Source: an uncultured Pirellulales bacterium | Lineage (GTDB): Bacteria > Planctomycetota > Planctomycetia > Pirellulales > Lacipirellulaceae | NCBI GenBank assembly: GCA_947258835.1 | Contig: CAMYJY010000103.1 | Coordinates: 2,809-21,083 of the forward strand | Direction: 5' to 3' | Length of the DNA: 18,275 nucleotides | Part shown: one piece after another, positions 1 through 6,424 of the stretch | Numbering within the stretch: the first letter of the stretch is position 1 | How the letters are laid out: each line of letters begins with the position of its first letter | The notes under the pieces: generated by a model | Databases searched by the model: none | What the model was told of the DNA's origin: nothing | The model's input: only the letters and a program-made list of their open reading frames with translations | Translations under genes and position numbers: made by a program

Positions 1-1
1 G

Positions 2-397
2 CAGGCAGCTGTGGAGCAGGTTGACGAGTTTGTCCCCCAGCTGGCTGAGGGAACCTATGCACGCATCAAGCAAGCGGACAGGCAGGCAAATTATTGGCGT
101 AAAAGAGGCAAGCAGGACGGGTTGATCGACTTCCGGATGAGCTCCGAGGCTATTTTTAACCTGGTGAGGGGACTTACCAAGCCCTACGTCGGTGCCCATA
201 TTGAGTATGCGGGGGAAGCCTACAAGGTGTGGAAGGTGGAGCAAGTTGATACGACCTATCCATCCAATATTGAACCCGGGTATGTTCTCGATGTAGAAGA
301 GGAACATCTGATTGTGAAAACTGGACTTCGAGGTGATGCGATCCGCGTAACGAACCATGACATTACATTTGAAATCAGAACAGGAATGTACTTGTGA
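2..397 (+). CDS. Formyltransferase-like protein, C-terminal part (5' end outside window)
   Basis: The reading frame is open to the left edge, so this is the C-terminal portion of a longer protein; the GTG at 11 is just the first possible start inside the window. The segment 'DGLIDFRMSSEAIFNLVRGLTKPY' (quoted in part: DFRMSSEAIFNLVRGL), followed by 'GAHIEYAG' and 'YKVWKVE', matches the C-terminal oligonucleotide/sugar-binding domain of methionyl-tRNA formyltransferase and of sugar N-formyltransferases. These enzymes move a formyl group from N10-formyl-tetrahydrofolate to an amine. The catalytic N-terminal domain is not visible, so substrate cannot be judged from the protein. The next gene is a PIG-L deacetylase that overlaps its end, and the wider region is a glycan cluster. 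A sugar N-formyltransferase is therefore more likely than the housekeeping tRNA enzyme. The stop is TGA at 395-397. Confidence 0.75.
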   Translation, partial: QAAVEQVDEFVPQLAEGTYARIKQADRQANYWRKRGKQDGLIDFRMSSEAIFNLVRGLTKPYVGAHIEYAGEAYKVWKVEQVDTTYPSNIEPGYVLDVEEEHLIVKTGLRGDAIRVTNHDITFEIRTGMYL

Positions 398-1067
398 AAA
401 AAAAGTGATGATCATTTCGGCTCATCCAGACGACGAAGTTCTGGGGGCCGGGGGAACCATACTGAAGCACAAATACAGTGGCCATGATATCACATGGCTC
501 ATTGCCACGGGCATATCAGAAGAGCAAGGATATGCGAAACAGGTTGTTGAGAAACGCCAGGCAGAGATTCAGGAAGCGGCCCATTTGTTGGGGGTCCGGA
601 GGACTTATACACTAAATTTCTCAACAACGAGTTTGACGGATGGCAGCATTCCAGCATTGATCGAGGGGATTGCGGATGTTTTTCGCCAGGAAGAACCGGA
701 AATAATTTATTCCGTGAATAGGTCGGATGCGCATTCCGATCATCGGATTTTGGCGCAGGCCCTGTTTTCGTGCACGAAGTCTTTTCGATATCCGTTTGTC
801 AAGCAAGTTTTAATGTATGAATGTATCTCGGAAACGGAATTCGCTCCCGCGCTGCATGAGAACGTGTTCGTGCCAAATTATTTTGTAGATATCTCACAGC
901 ACATCGATGAGAAGCTGGAGGCCATGAAAATCTACGCTTCGGAGGTTGGTGACCACCCATTTCCCAGAAGTCTGGAGAATATAAAAGCCTTGGCTCATTT
1001 TCGAGGCGCCACAGCTGGGGTGGATTATGCTGAGGCTTTTCAGCTGGTTAAGTTCATCGACAAATAG
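357..1067 (+). CDS. PIG-L family N-acetyl-sugar deacetylase
   Basis: This is a zinc-dependent deacetylase of the PIG-L/LmbE family, which removes N-acetyl groups from GlcNAc-type sugars or related small molecules. The signature AHPDDE lies at residues 22-27 (numbered from the ATG at 357), with H23 and D26 as expected zinc/catalytic residues. The second motif DAHSDH (124-129) supplies the other metal histidine. About 220 residues after the motif start is normal length. The start is uncertain: the ATG at 357 overlaps the formyltransferase by 41 nt, while GTG 405 or ATG 408 would place the protein right before 'MIISAHPDDE', closer to typical family N-termini. No convincing Shine-Dalgarno sequence decides this. 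It likely shares a transcript with the upstream formyltransferase, suggesting deacetylation followed by formylation of an amino sugar (inference). A strong hairpin follows the stop. Confidence 0.85.
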   Translation: MTLHLKSEQECTCEKKVMIISAHPDDEVLGAGGTILKHKYSGHDITWLIATGISEEQGYAKQVVEKRQAEIQEAAHLLGVRRTYTLNFSTTSLTDGSIPALIEGIADVFRQEEPEIIYSVNRSDAHSDHRILAQALFSCTKSFRYPFVKQVLMYECISETEFAPALHENVFVPNYFVDISQHIDEKLEAMKIYASEVGDHPFPRSLENIKALAHFRGATAGVDYAEAFQLVKFIDK

Positions 1068-1073
1068 AGTGCA

Positions 1074-1112
1074 CTTTTTGAGATAGCGGCCGGAGGCCAC
1101 CATCTCAGAAAG
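1074..1112. terminator. Hairpin 1, GGCC-core family; probable bidirectional terminator
   Basis: The arms CTTTTTGAGAT and ATCTCAGAAAG, then GGCC-GGA-GGCC at the tip, form a long imperfect stem with a three-base loop. It sits between the convergent PIG-L (+) and DUF4254 (-) genes, where a bidirectional terminator is expected. The same structure recurs at 6103-6141 with compensating base changes. Confidence 0.6.
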
Positions 1113-1159
1113 GAAAAAGGGAGCGATTGGCGGCTCAACTCATGAGCTTGTGGGGCCGC

Positions 1160-1176
1160 TCAATTTACTTCTGAAA
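1160..1176 (+). repeat. 17-nt direct repeat shared with the neuA-neuB gap
   Basis: The sequence TCAATTTACTTCTGAAA here is identical to 7246-7262, where it runs into the left arm of a perfect hairpin. Here the hairpin is missing, so this may be the remnant of a lost or truncated copy. It lies 20 nt past the stop of the DUF4254 gene. Confidence 0.6.
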
Positions 1177-1196
1177 TAGACAAATAATGTTCGCGC

Positions 1197-1772
1197 CTAG
1201 CTGGCGCAGCGTAGTTGGGGGTTGAGCTGCGCGTCGTTGTACATCTTAAACTGGAAATACACGCGAAAACTGCGGGTTCCGGCCTCGACCTCGCGGAGGA
1301 GGTCTGTCAGGGCCTGGGCCAAATCCTGGATCTGCCTGTCAATCACGTCTCGTTTGGTGGCGCAGGCGTCGCGATGCGTGGCCGCGGCATCTTGGCGCTG
1401 GACTTCCTCCCGCATGTGATACTCCTTCAGAGCCAGGATGGAGAGACGGTCGATCATCATGCCCGGGGTCTCGGAGTTGAACGTGCAGCCCTCCGTGGCC
1501 GGCTGCAGCAGGCGCACGAGTTCCCGGTCGATGGCTTCAATGAGATCATTCCGCCGCTGGTTGTGCGCGTCGATGGTTCGTTTGGCCTGGCGGATGCGCT
1601 CGGCTGGCAAATCGTTGCGACGCGCGATATCTTCTTCGTGCCACAGGCTGAAATTTTCCCAGTGGTTTTGTTCGACCAGTCCGAGCAGTCCCGTCTGCAA
1701 AATGGCAGATGGTTCACAGTGCCAGTGGGCGGTCCTCTCGCGGTGCAACGCGGTGACTTCTGCAACGTTCAT
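1197..1772 (-). CDS. DUF4254 domain-containing protein
   Basis: This 191-residue protein starts at ATG 1772 and ends at TAG 1197-1199. The central segment 'FNSETPGMMIDRLSILALK', followed by 'EYHMREE', is the recognisable core of DUF4254. The family has no established biochemical role and is frequently found next to glycosyltransferase genes for LPS or capsule. The sequence is strongly helical and charged, with predicted coiled-coil stretches, no signal peptide and no membrane segment, so it is probably cytoplasmic. It is the last minus-strand gene of the surface-glycan group, separated from the upstream capsule-type glycosyltransferase by a 645-nt repeat-bearing gap, so it may have its own promoter. 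A role in glycan assembly is inferred only from context. Confidence 0.8.
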   Translation of the reverse strand: MNVAEVTALHRERTAHWHCEPSAILQTGLLGLVEQNHWENFSLWHEEDIARRNDLPAERIRQAKRTIDAHNQRRNDLIEAIDRELVRLLQPATEGCTFNSETPGMMIDRLSILALKEYHMREEVQRQDAAATHRDACATKRDVIDRQIQDLAQALTDLLREVEAGTRSFRVYFQFKMYNDAQLNPQLRCAS

Positions 1773-2080
1773 GTCAGCACTCCTGACGGCTCATGCGGGA
1801 ACAAACGGGGAATTGTGGGCGAGGGGGGGAGTTTACCGATCAGCCTTTCCCAGGGCGAGAGCATTGTGCGAAGCGAGCGGCAGACCCCCTTTCGGTCTGC
1901 CTGTAGGCGCTCATTTTTTGTCACGATGAGATTTGAATGGATGGGAACCACGACGAAACAACGCGACGACGGGCTTTGTGTTGTTGGTGCTGGTTGTGTT
2001 CTGGTAGGAGCCGTGCGGGTCTGGTCGTGCCCCACCCAGTCGTGCTAGCAAACATGCTGCTCTCCGAAAGGACTCTCCTA

Positions 2081-2153
2081 CGTCATTCCCGCGCAGGCGG
2101 GAATCTAGACTGCCCGCGCTGGCTGCTGGATTCCCGCCTGCGCGGGAATGACG
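2081..2153. repeat. dRS3/REP-like inverted repeat pair, copy 1
   Basis: Two 25-nt arms, 2081-2105 and 2129-2153, are perfect reverse complements. Each arm contains its own smaller palindrome, ATTCCCGC-4 nt-GCGGGAAT. The pair can form a cruciform or two tandem hairpins. The unit resembles the widespread bacterial repeat known as dRS3 in Neisseria and REP-like elements elsewhere; such elements are usually non-autonomous. A diverged second copy is at 4850-4916. Confidence 0.85.
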
Positions 2154-2225
2154 GGAGGGGCAGCGGGAATGGCGGGTGGCGGGTGGCATCGGTTGGCGAT
2201 AGCCTACCGATGTGACGCAGTCACA

Positions 2226-2257
2226 GGAGGTTTGCACCGTATCGTCAGGAAACCTCC
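2226..2257. terminator. Possible weak terminator hairpin
   Basis: GGAGGTTT (2226-2233) pairs exactly with AAACCTCC (2250-2257) across a 16-nt loop. It lies about 160 nt downstream of the minus-strand capsule-type glycosyltransferase gene. There is no clear T-run, and the loop is large, so the call is tentative. Confidence 0.3.
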
Positions 2258-2417
2258 GGCTGCTCTCTAAAAGTAGGACCACTAAGGCACGCCAGCAGGC
2301 GCAAGCGTAGCATGCATCATGACAGAACGACACCAGGGCGTAGTCCAACGTCGTTTCTTTGTTTCGTTGTGGTTCTTTGATATTACTGCAGTTTACATTC
2401 CTACACCCGCGAGAATA

Positions 2418-3866
2418 TCAGGCAGCGCGGCGTTTTTTCTGAGTCCGGTAGCCGGCCCACTTTTTGACCGCGTTGCAAAATACGTCGTCGGTGGTACGCG
2501 CTAGCTGGGCCAACCAGGGACGGAAAATGTGAAACCCCTGGGCCCGAATCGTGCGGCCATCATGGTGCACGTATTTCATGGGATCACCATCCAATTCCCC
2601 AAAGCAGGCGAAACGAGCCGCATTTTGACGCTCCTTGAGGGCTAAATCCTGTCCCAGCAACTGGAGAAATTCACCGCGCGACCCGGGGTTGTACGACACG
2701 TCCAGCTGATCAAAAAATGAAGGCCCTAGCATGATCACGGGCTTATGCATCCAGCAGGCCTCTACGGTGACGGTCGAACCGAAGGTGACCACCAAATCAC
2801 TCCACTCAATCAGCGTGTAGGTATTGGCATCATCCGTGGGGTAATAGACGTGTGTGTTGGGCAGGTCCGCAATTCCTTGAAAGGGAGTGATGATATCGCC
2901 GGTAATGTCCGCCTGATTGGGGTGAAAGCGAATGCAGAACAGATACTCGGGGTACTGCTGGCAGGCCTCTTGAATGATGGGAGCATAATCTAGGAAAGGG
3001 GATTTCCAATCTTTGCCCAGCGATTCAAACTCATCTTGGCTGCTGAGGAAGATGCTGACTTTTTTCACAAATTGTCCCGCCGCGGGCGGTGCAAAATTCG
3101 GGGCGTGTTTGCGGGCAAATTTATTACTGCGGGGTTGTCGGCGTCTGGCGTAATAGTCGTCCGCGATTTGCAGGTTGGCATCGTGCTGCAAGATACGCCG
3201 CTGCATGGCCAGCCGGTCGTGGGCCGTATGCCCGGCGAAGACGATCGGCTTTTGCCGGGTTGTGGCCTCCAGCGTATTAAAAGGCAGATCACGACCTCGG
3301 GCCACGATCAAACTAAATCGTGAGCAGGCATGGCGACCGTTAAACACCTCCACCCGTGTGGGCTGCTCTTGGCTGACCAGCAATTTGAAAGACCGCAGTA
3401 ATCGCGACGTGGTGTCAAAGTATTTACGCTTGATGCGTGAGATGATCTGATTGGCGTTGGTGTCCCGTGCGAAGGTGCGAAAAGCCGAGGTGATGCCGCT
3501 TTGCACGCCCTCGACCAGGCCTTTCTTCTCTGAAAAATTGAGGGCCGGGGTCCGGGCGATCATGGCATCGTCGGTTGCCAGGGGGACGGCCCGCACGCCC
3601 AAGGCCTGGGCGGTGGATCGCACGCGATTCCGGCACACCCAGCAGGCAACTGGATTGCCCGCGTAATTCGCCGCGCACGTGCCCGCTTTGCTGTTGCAAT
3701 AGCTGAGCAATACATCGTGGCCTTCGTCCTGGAGCTCTTTGACGCGGGCCACGGTCAGGAGCGTTTGTTTACGCCACAGCGGATAAGCCGCATGCACCAG
3801 CACTTTTTGCCGTGGGGTGGGTGGGGTGGGAGGCGACTCCGCAGGTGGGGGATCTTTTTTATGCAT
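2418..3866 (-). CDS. Capsule-synthesis-type glycosyltransferase (GT-B-like)
   Basis: This 482-residue cytoplasmic protein has no signal or membrane segment. After a proline-rich N-terminal tail (1-20), 'KVLVHAAYPLWRKQT' opens a Rossmann-like domain. Later 'FNGRHACSR' (186-194), 'RFHPNQ' (313-318) and 'TFGSTVTVEACWMHKPVIM' (361-379) form the pattern of capsule/LPS glycosyltransferase-like proteins with a GT-B fold, where the late serine/threonine-rich loop and E369 would contact the donor phosphate or sugar. The exact CAZy family and linkage cannot be told. An unusual feature is four cysteines early on (C57, C64 and C75-x-x-C78), which could bind a metal. The start is ATG 3866; no clear Shine-Dalgarno sequence is visible because a MITE-like element occupies the upstream region from 3887. 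It probably acts on the same glycan as the neighbouring FkbM and sialyltransferase-like genes. Confidence 0.7.
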   Translation of the reverse strand: MHKKDPPPAESPPTPPTPRQKVLVHAAYPLWRKQTLLTVARVKELQDEGHDVLLSYCNSKAGTCAANYAGNPVACWVCRNRVRSTAQALGVRAVPLATDDAMIARTPALNFSEKKGLVEGVQSGITSAFRTFARDTNANQIISRIKRKYFDTTSRLLRSFKLLVSQEQPTRVEVFNGRHACSRFSLIVARGRDLPFNTLEATTRQKPIVFAGHTAHDRLAMQRRILQHDANLQIADDYYARRRQPRSNKFARKHAPNFAPPAAGQFVKKVSIFLSSQDEFESLGKDWKSPFLDYAPIIQEACQQYPEYLFCIRFHPNQADITGDIITPFQGIADLPNTHVYYPTDDANTYTLIEWSDLVVTFGSTVTVEACWMHKPVIMLGPSFFDQLDVSYNPGSRGEFLQLLGQDLALKERQNAARFACFGELDGDPMKYVHHDGRTIRAQGFHIFRPWLAQLARTTDDVFCNAVKKWAGYRTQKKRRAA

Positions 3867-3884
3867 GGAATTATGTCAAAGCAC

Positions 3885-3991
3885 TAGTGCTTTGTCATGA
3901 TTAAAAATTAGGGTGCATGCTATCGGAAGCTATTTGGTAGTAAGTGGTTATGACGGCATGTGCCCTAATTCTAAAAGTTGTCAAAGCACTA
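3885..3991. mobile_element. MITE-like element with TA target duplication
   Basis: A 103-bp unit, 3887-3989, begins GTGCTTTG and ends CAAAGCAC and is flanked by TA on both sides (3885-3886 and 3990-3991). Extending inward, the two ends align over 37 nt as imperfect inverted repeats, including ATTAGGG against CCCTAAT. TA duplication inside CTAG is the hallmark of IS630/Tc1-mariner elements, so this could be a non-autonomous derivative. There is no coding capacity. The left flank also reads CAAAGCAC just before the TA, making an 18-bp palindrome CAAAGCACTAGTGCTTTG at 3877-3894, perhaps the relic of an adjoining copy. Confidence 0.65.
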
Positions 3992-4693
3992 GGCTGCCGT
4001 CAGGATATTGGTTGTTTGAGCTAGACCATGCACCTCGGGGGTTGTTTCCAGACAACTTCCTCGAATGGGTGCTAGCTGGTAGCCCACGTCGGCTAAAAAC
4101 TGGCAACAGTTGGCATGGATCTCCGCGCCGTGGGTGGAGAGGAATATTTCGGGGCGAAATCGCTGCAAGGTTTCTACCGCACCTTGCAAGACTTCGAGCT
4201 CCGATCCCTCCACATCGATTTTAAGATGGGTGGGCGCCACACCATAGGTCGCCACGGTTTCGTCCACCGTCACCACCTGCACTTGCTGCGTGCCCCCAGC
4301 CGCCAAGTGGCCGGTGGCCGTGCCGCTGCCGTCTTCGAACCAGGCCGTACCCGAGGCACCGCCCACCGCCGCCGCGATGACGGAGACGTGCTCCAGGCGA
4401 TTGGCTTGGACGTGGTGTCGGAGAAAGCGCAGGCAGTGGGGATTGGGTTCAAAGGCCAGCACCCGCGCTGCGCCTGCGGACAGACGGGCAGCGAGTAGGG
4501 AGTAGTACCCATGGTTGGCACCGATATCCAAGAGCATCGAATCCGCACCAAAACTTTGCTGCATGAGCTGTGTTTGTTCGCGCTCGTAGGTGCCCATATA
4601 AAGTCGGGCCAACTTGCCCCCGGAGGCCGGGGCCCAGCGGTACCCGCGTAACGCGCCGGCCAAGATCGGCAAGCACCAGATGCGATCGCTCAT
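3989..4693 (-). CDS. FkbM family SAM-dependent methyltransferase
   Basis: This 234-residue class I methyltransferase would add a methyl group from S-adenosylmethionine to a sugar hydroxyl or similar acceptor. Motif I is 'LLDIGANHGYYS' (54-65), the acidic SAM-ribose contact is in 'FEPNP' (81-85), and the FkbM hallmark 'LKIDVEGSELEVLQGA' spans 157-172. Length is usual for the family and there is no signal peptide. The start is ATG 4693, where the upstream purines 'agagataag' are only a weak ribosome binding site. The TAG stop (3991-3989) is made partly of the TA flank of a MITE-like element, so insertion may have redefined the C-terminus slightly. It lies in a series of minus-strand glycan genes, suggesting O-methylation of a surface polysaccharide sugar. 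Confidence 0.88.
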   Translation of the reverse strand: MSDRIWCLPILAGALRGYRWAPASGGKLARLYMGTYEREQTQLMQQSFGADSMLLDIGANHGYYSLLAARLSAGAARVLAFEPNPHCLRFLRHHVQANRLEHVSVIAAAVGGASGTAWFEDGSGTATGHLAAGGTQQVQVVTVDETVATYGVAPTHLKIDVEGSELEVLQGAVETLQRFRPEIFLSTHGAEIHANCCQFLADVGYQLAPIRGSCLETTPEVHGLAQTTNILTAA

Positions 4694-4849
4694 AACGTGC
4701 TTATCTCTGTCCTAGGAATTGTGGGCTGTTATCGGGTCGCAGGTTAGAGAAACCCCATACATTGGTCAAGTTGACCTGCTGGGCGTTATCGCTGAGAGCG
4801 CACCTCGCGGTTTGCAGCAAGGATTTGCAGCAGGCATGACATGATTCCA

Positions 4850-4916
4850 CGTCATTCCCGCGGGAATCCAGTAGCAGGCGCGGGTTGTCTAGATTCCCGC
4901 CTACGCGGGAATGACG
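4850..4916. repeat. dRS3/REP-like inverted repeat pair, copy 2
   Basis: The right arm, 4892-4916, differs from the right arm of copy 1 by a single base. The left arm, 4850-4869, has lost the central bases, so its inner palindrome is shortened to ATTCCCGCGGGAAT. The spacer is about 22 nt, similar to copy 1. The asymmetric decay suggests an old, immobile copy. Confidence 0.8.
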
Positions 4917-4969
4917 TAGGAGAGCGAAGGGAATGACGTAGGAGAGCGAAGGGAATGACGTAGGAGAGC
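4907..4969 (+). repeat. 22-bp tandem repeat, about 2.9 units
   Basis: The unit GGGAATGACGTAGGAGAGCG plus AA occurs at 4907-4928 and 4929-4950, and the first 19 bases again at 4951-4969. The units are identical. Each begins with the outer end of the dRS3-like arm, so the array appears to have grown by duplication of that end. There are no spacers, so this is not a CRISPR array. Confidence 0.9.
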
Positions 4970-5066
4970 CGTCGTAACCAGATGACTCATATGTCCCTAC
5001 CAATTCGGGGGCCCTCACTGGAAACGCTAGCTGTTGTACCAGGGACTACCAAACTGCGAGGTGCGC

Positions 5067-6092
5067 TCAGCGCGGATGGGACCATGGGGCGCGTGGCTCG
5101 ACGTGCGGTATTTTCTGATAGAACTCCGCATCCAGGCGTTGGATCGAGGCTCCCACGGCCTGGCACTCGGCGTAGCAGCGGTCCATGAGCTGGGCCCAGG
5201 CCGCCGTGGGCCAGAAATCCTCCGGTGGCTTGAGGCAAATAACCGGCACGTCGTAGAGGATTCGCAGTGTGCGAGCACATGACGAGTAATAAGTCACGAA
5301 GGCGGCGGGCAGGTAGCCTTCGCGGAGGGGAAACAACTCGATGGAGTAGGTTAAGGACTCCCAGCCCGTGACAGCAGTCGCTTCGCGAGGATGCGCCAAA
5401 TAGCGGCAGCGATCCACCGAGAACGACTGCTTTAAATGGGTCAGCAGGCTTTCTGTTTTGATCTTCACATGGGGGAAGGTGGCGTTCAGAGGTTGGGAGG
5501 CAAACACAATCTCATCATCGCGAACGGGCAAGTCCGCCGGTATTTTTTTCCGCAAGCAGCGGTAGTCGTTGCGCGTTAGTTGGCAGCAGTTCTCATCAAC
5601 ATCGAAACAAGAGAAGACATGCAAAGTACCGCTGGGCCATCTGGTGTTCTTGCATAATAGACGATGACGCAACTTGACCTGTCGTTGCTTCCACTGGTAG
5701 GCGTCAATCAACTCATGGATGCCGTTGCCATCATCGATGAGCACGATCCGGTCGTGTTGGACGCTGTTGATCAGATGCATCTGGTTGCTTTGGAACGATG
5801 CTGTATAAATAGTACCCACCCGACTGTGCTGCCGAATAAAACCTGCCGCCAGAGCTGGAAAGAACAGGTGATGCCTCTTGCTGGTGGGCGGCATCCACAC
5901 GGTGGACCATTCGTCGTCAACCATCTCCGCGAGCATGGAGAGATAGCTCTGCTGCCGACTGGCCTGACGCCGTCGCAAGGGAGAGCGGAGGACTATCAAA
6001 ACGTTTTCTTCGCCTTGATGAAATCGATCTCGAGCCTCCGTGGCATTCAAGACGTGTGCCGGCGTCACCGCTACAAAGAGGTTTTTTGTCAT
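5067..6092 (-). CDS. Putative sialyltransferase-like glycosyltransferase (GT52/polysialyltransferase type)
   Basis: This 341-residue protein is proposed to transfer a CMP-activated nonulosonic acid to a surface glycan. It shows the three short motifs shared by bacterial sialyltransferases: the acidic D120-D121-G122 in 'IVLIDDGNG', H234-P235 in 'YLAHPREA', and S270-S271 in 'TYYSSCA', in the usual order and spacing for GT52/GT38-type enzymes. The acidic residue would be the general base, and the HP and SS pairs would bind CMP. There is no signal peptide or membrane span. I chose ATG 6092 ('MTKNLFVAVTPAH') rather than the in-frame codon at 6308. Codons before 6092 translate a hairpin, and an AGGAAG ribosome binding site lies 10 nt upstream. 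It is divergent from neuA/neuB, which fits its role. Overall similarity is modest, so the sugar specificity is inference. Confidence 0.65.
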   Translation of the reverse strand: MTKNLFVAVTPAHVLNATEARDRFHQGEENVLIVLRSPLRRRQASRQQSYLSMLAEMVDDEWSTVWMPPTSKRHHLFFPALAAGFIRQHSRVGTIYTASFQSNQMHLINSVQHDRIVLIDDGNGIHELIDAYQWKQRQVKLRHRLLCKNTRWPSGTLHVFSCFDVDENCCQLTRNDYRCLRKKIPADLPVRDDEIVFASQPLNATFPHVKIKTESLLTHLKQSFSVDRCRYLAHPREATAVTGWESLTYSIELFPLREGYLPAAFVTYYSSCARTLRILYDVPVICLKPPEDFWPTAAWAQLMDRCYAECQAVGASIQRLDAEFYQKIPHVEPRAPWSHPR

Positions 6093-6102
6093 TGGTTGGG
6101 CA

Positions 6103-6141
6103 CTTCCTGAGATAGCGGCCGGAGGCCGCCATCTCAGGAAG
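6103..6141 (-). promoter_or_regulatory. Hairpin 2, sequesters the ribosome binding site of the sialyltransferase-like gene
   Basis: On the minus strand, CTTCCTGAGAT pairs with ATCTCAGGAAG, and GGCC/GGCC closes a three-base loop, with one internal mismatch. The AGGAAG at the 3' arm is the only plausible Shine-Dalgarno sequence for the ATG at 6092, with 10 nt between. The stem would therefore hide it. The structure matches hairpin 1 (1074-1112). Confidence 0.6.
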
Positions 6142-6363
6142 GAAGTCAGTCCTTGGAGGGCGTGGGGTTTCCCGCTGCTAGCACTTTCCGTAACGGGCAA
6201 CCGTGGCGGGAGGATAGAGAGGCTAGTAGGTCCTGTCAAGTTAATCTTGCCCGCAGTGTCAGGATGGGTTACAAGATTGGCCCCGTAATCGCCTCGCTTC
6301 GCGACCACCGCGCACGCAAGGCGGTAGAGCCTGGCCGTGCCGAGGGGTGGTGCTCTGGCTCAA

Positions 6364-6424
6364 GATCACATCATCAATCTCACATCTAACATCTCACATC
6401 CTTTTACATCTAACATCTAACATT
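6364..6424 (+). repeat. Short CATCTAA direct repeats upstream of neuA
   Basis: The heptamer CATCTAA occurs at 6383-6389, 6408-6414 and 6415-6421, with related CACATC and CATCTCA units between. The 25-nt spacing makes two similar blocks. The stretch is much richer in A and T than its surroundings and sits 40-100 nt before the neuA start, inside the presumed promoter region. Confidence 0.6.

Larger units (their letters stand above)
1773..2417. other. 645-nt intergenic region with palindromic repeats, no convincing gene
   Basis: This gap lies between two minus-strand genes. It contains a cruciform-like repeat pair (2081-2153), a 440-bp imperfect inverted repeat (about 1943-1972 against 2348-2383), an 8-bp stem at 2226-2257 and a G-rich stretch with GCGGGTGGCGGGTGGCA-like sequence (2171-2188) that recurs near 18137. 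Open frames here (for example 1911-2348 minus and 1937-2215 plus) translate the repeat itself and lack ribosome binding sites. The upstream part, 1773-1850, should carry the promoter of the DUF4254 gene, but I cannot name boxes with confidence. Confidence 0.7.
4694..5066. other. 373-nt intergenic region dominated by repeats
   Basis: The gap separates the sialyltransferase-like gene from the FkbM gene, both on the minus strand. It holds the second dRS3/REP-like pair (4850-4916) and a 22-bp tandem array (4907-4969). The stretch 4694-4840 should include the promoter of the FkbM gene, but no boxes stand out. The stretch 4970-5066 contains the short palindrome GGGGGCCCTC region near 5000 and nothing else recognisable. 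Open frames here mostly translate the repeat. Confidence 0.65.

Noticed and set aside
1215..2048. 277-codon plus-strand open frame opposite the DUF4254 gene
   Set aside because: It is antisense to a recognisable family, has no family motifs of its own, and runs into the intergenic gap; a shadow of GC-rich coding sequence.
2171..2188. Repeat shared with 18137-18153 (GCGGGTGGCGGGTGGCA)
   Set aside because: It is a simple G-rich sequence that can recur by chance; noted in the gap descriptions but too short to call an element.
1911..2348. 145-codon minus-strand frame with 'RHSRAGGNP...DSRLRGND'
   Set aside because: That peptide is the usual translation of the dRS3/REP-like DNA repeat, not a protein family.
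4907..4969. Possible CRISPR array
   Set aside because: The 22-bp units are head-to-tail with no spacers and no cas genes are present.
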